DNA of 6,192 nt from Actinomycetes bacterium (GTDB taxonomy: Bacteria > Actinomycetota > Thermoleophilia > BMS3ABIN01), in NCBI GenBank assembly GCA_021790075.1, contig JAJYIN010000134.1, forward strand, positions 1 to 6,192. Reading direction: 5' to 3'. The position numbers were made by a program, and so were the translations under genes. Shown in pieces: positions 4,723-6,192 of this stretch. Every line of letters starts with the position of its first letter. Within the stretch, counting starts at the first letter, position 1. Under the pieces are notes generated by a model. The model made no database searches and was not told the DNA's origin. It saw only the letters and a program-made list of their open reading frames with translations.

Positions 4723-6192
4723 CGATGACTCCGCCGGCAGCGACCTGGTCGCCCTGGTAAATGACGGCCGACTGGCCGGGAGCGACGCCGAAGACCGGCC
4801 GGCCGAGCTCGATTTCCCAGCCATCTTCCCGGGCGCCGGCAGCAATGAGCCGGCAGGGAACGGGCTCACTGTTGTAGCGCACCTGCGCCATTGGCGCGGT
4901 AATCTGCTCCGGCTCCATGAAGGCGTTCACCGCCACGATCCGGAGCCGGCGCACCGCCAGCTCTTCGTGGCGGCCAACCACGACCCGGTTGTTTTCGGGA
5001 TCGGTGGCCAGCACGTACAGCGGCTCGGGAGCGCTCAGGCCCAGCCCCCGCCGCTGGCCGACGGTATAGTCGATGTAGCCCCGGTGCGGGCCCAGCCGGT
5101 TGCCGCTTATGTCAACGATGTCCCCCGCGCCCGGTAGCGCGCCCGGCCGGCCGCGCAGGCGGGAGCGGAGGAAACGCCGGTAATCATTGTCGGGGATGAA
5201 GCAGACCTCCTGGCTCTCGGGCCGGTCGTGAACCGGAAGCCCGGCCCCGCGGGCCAGCCGGCGGGTCTCCTCCTTGCTCATCTCCGCCAGGGGGAACTCT
5301 ATTTTCCCCAGCAATTCCTGGCTGATGCCCCAAAGCATGTAGGACTGGTCCTTTTCCCGGTCAAGCCCGCGGGCGAGCCGGGCCCCGCCGGAGACGCTGC
5401 CGCCGCCGGCCATGCGGGCGTAGTGGCCGGTGGCCACGCGGGCCGCCCCCAGCCGGCGGGCCAGCTCCAGCAGCAGGGGAAAGCGGAAGCTGGCATTGCA
5501 GTGGGTGCACGGGTTGGGGGTGCGCCCGGCGCGGTAGCCGGCGACGAAATCATCAACCACGATGGACTTGAAATCTTCCCTGAAGTCAACAGTCAGATGC
5601 GGCACCCCCAGCCGGTGACAAACGGCGCGCGCGTCCAGGATCGCCTGCGGCGAGCAGCAGGCGTTCTCCCCCGCCTCGCATTCGGGATCGCTCCACAGCC
5701 GCATGGTGACGCCGGCAACCTCCCGGCCGGCCCTCTGTTCGAGCAGGCAGGCGACGGCGCTGTCAACACCGCCGCTCATGGCGACCAGGACCGGAAGAGC
5801 GTCCCGGGGCGGCGGCACCGCGGTCTGCGTCTTTCCGGCATCCGGAAAACTGCCGCGGCGGAGGGAATCTTCCAGCGCCCGGCTGAGCGCCTCCACGGCG
5901 AAGCCGGCGGCAGCGGTTATGGTGCGGGAGTTGTTCAGGCCTGATTCCTCCAGGCCGGCAACCAACGCCGCCGGCGCCAGGGAGGCGGCTGCCCGCCAGG
6001 AGGAGCCGGTGACCCTCTCACAGAGGCGGGAGGCAGCGACGATGGCGGCGCTGGAGCCGGTCGCCTCAAAAGACGCCCGGCTGACTTCCGCGCCAGAAAA
6101 GCGGATGAATATGCGGATCAGCGCGCCGCAGCCGGTATCACCGGCCTCGCCGGCGGCGTGAGCATCAGGCATTTCGCCGGCGTAGGGGCTGT
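4709..6192 (-). CDS. mnmA: tRNA-U34 2-thiouridylase MnmA with N-terminal NifU-like domain, 5' end outside window
   Basis: MnmA adenylates C2 of the wobble uridine (U34) in tRNA-Lys, -Glu and -Gln and replaces the oxygen with sulfur; it is a cytoplasmic enzyme. Numbering here starts at the ATG at 6172. The PP-loop ATP site is SGGVDS (133-138). The catalytic pair is Cys225 in GRTPNPCTHCN and Cys324 in PESQEVCFIPDNDY. Also present are ATGHYAR (247-253), KDQSYML (274-280) and DYTVGQRRGLGL (368-379), followed by the C-terminal beta-barrel. Residue 222 is Cys where the E. coli enzyme has Asp99, giving CxxC. About 120 residues precede the PP-loop, against about ten in ordinary MnmA, and they resemble NifU/IscU. 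The frame stays open through 6192, and the upstream codons read SPYAGE, continuing the NifU match (GEMPDA...GEAG...CG). ATG 6172 also lacks a Shine-Dalgarno sequence. The true start is therefore probably beyond the window. The gene converges on the cyclase with an 80-base gap. Confidence 0.95.
   Translation of the reverse strand, partial: SPYAGEMPDAHAAGEAGDTGCGALIRIFIRFSGAEVSRASFEATGSSAAIVAASRLCERVTGSSWRAAASLAPAALVAGLEESGLNNSRTITAAAGFAVEALSRALEDSLRRGSFPDAGKTQTAVPPPRDALPVLVAMSGGVDSAVACLLEQRAGREVAGVTMRLWSDPECEAGENACCSPQAILDARAVCHRLGVPHLTVDFREDFKSIVVDDFVAGYRAGRTPNPCTHCNASFRFPLLLELARRLGAARVATGHYARMAGGGSVSGGARLARGLDREKDQSYMLWGISQELLGKIEFPLAEMSKEETRRLARGAGLPVHDRPESQEVCFIPDNDYRRFLRSRLRGRPGALPGAGDIVDISGNRLGPHRGYIDYTVGQRRGLGLSAPEPLYVLATDPENNRVVVGRHEELAVRRLRIVAVNAFMEPEQITAPMAQVRYNSEPVPCRLIAAGAREDGWEIELGRPVFGVAPGQSAVIYQGDQVAAGGVIAGTG
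5861..6192 (-). other. NifU/IscU-like scaffold domain fused to MnmA, degenerate ligands
   Basis: From the window edge to about residue 104, the sequence follows the NifU N-terminal pattern. It has GEMPDA..A.GEAG...CG, then an (I/F)-rich strand, a Phe-Glu-x-x-Gly turn followed by AAIVAAS (family FGCxxAIASSS), ER(V)TG (family E.IKGK), and a closing A-AGFAVEALSRALED helix (family HC..LA..AL.AAI). In this alignment the first cluster cysteine is kept (Cys15). The Asp after it is Ala17 (CGA instead of CGD), the second cysteine falls on Ser40 or Ser41, and the His-Cys pair before the last helix is Ala-Ala near 87-88. A normal Fe-S scaffold role is therefore doubtful. Docking to a cysteine desulfurase or structural support of MnmA is an inference. 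The alignment was made by eye. Confidence 0.72.

Noticed and set aside
4645..4869. Small minus-strand open frame across the convergent gap and the mnmA 3' end
   Set aside because: It overlaps conserved MnmA C-terminal coding sequence in a different frame and has no recognisable product.
5228..5944. 238-codon plus-strand open frame opposite mnmA, and a further one at 5703-6161
   Set aside because: Both are antisense to conserved MnmA and NifU-like coding sequence. Their translations are low-complexity and rich in Ala, Gly, Pro and Arg, as expected of GC-rich shadow frames.

Overview
The window is GC-rich bacterial DNA, about 60% G+C by eye. It holds two long, convergent protein genes and almost no non-coding sequence. 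The length and modularity of the first gene, together with the cysteine-rich style of the second, would suit a free-living environmental bacterium. A deep-branching actinobacterial lineage is my best guess, but this rests on remembered family resemblance and is weak.

Layout: bases 1-50 are a short leader with stop codons in all three forward frames. Bases 51-4628 (+) encode a 1525-residue membrane-anchored diguanylate cyclase: seven transmembrane helices, five PAS domains, a GAF domain, a sixth PAS domain, a second Cys/His-rich GAF domain, and a C-terminal GGDEF domain with an intact active site and inhibitory site. Bases 4629-4708 are an 80-base convergent gap. From 4709 to the right edge (-) lies mnmA, a tRNA-U34 2-thiouridylase whose N-terminus carries a NifU/IscU-like Fe-S scaffold domain. 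The reading frame runs off the window edge, and residues upstream of the first ATG still match the NifU family. The gene is therefore 5'-truncated here and the ATG at 6172 is probably internal.

The two genes have no evident functional link. One turns several sensory inputs into c-di-GMP; the other is tRNA modification housekeeping. The most unusual item is the NifU-like domain fused to MnmA, in which two of the three canonical cluster-binding cysteines and the conserved aspartate appear to be replaced. That suggests a scaffold domain repurposed for docking or sulfur handling in cis. The second point of interest is the construction of the cyclase: PAS modules lie on an exact 126-residue (378-base) period, as expected from tandem duplication, with a GAF module between two of the later units. 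I saw no RNA genes, mobile elements or CRISPR arrays.
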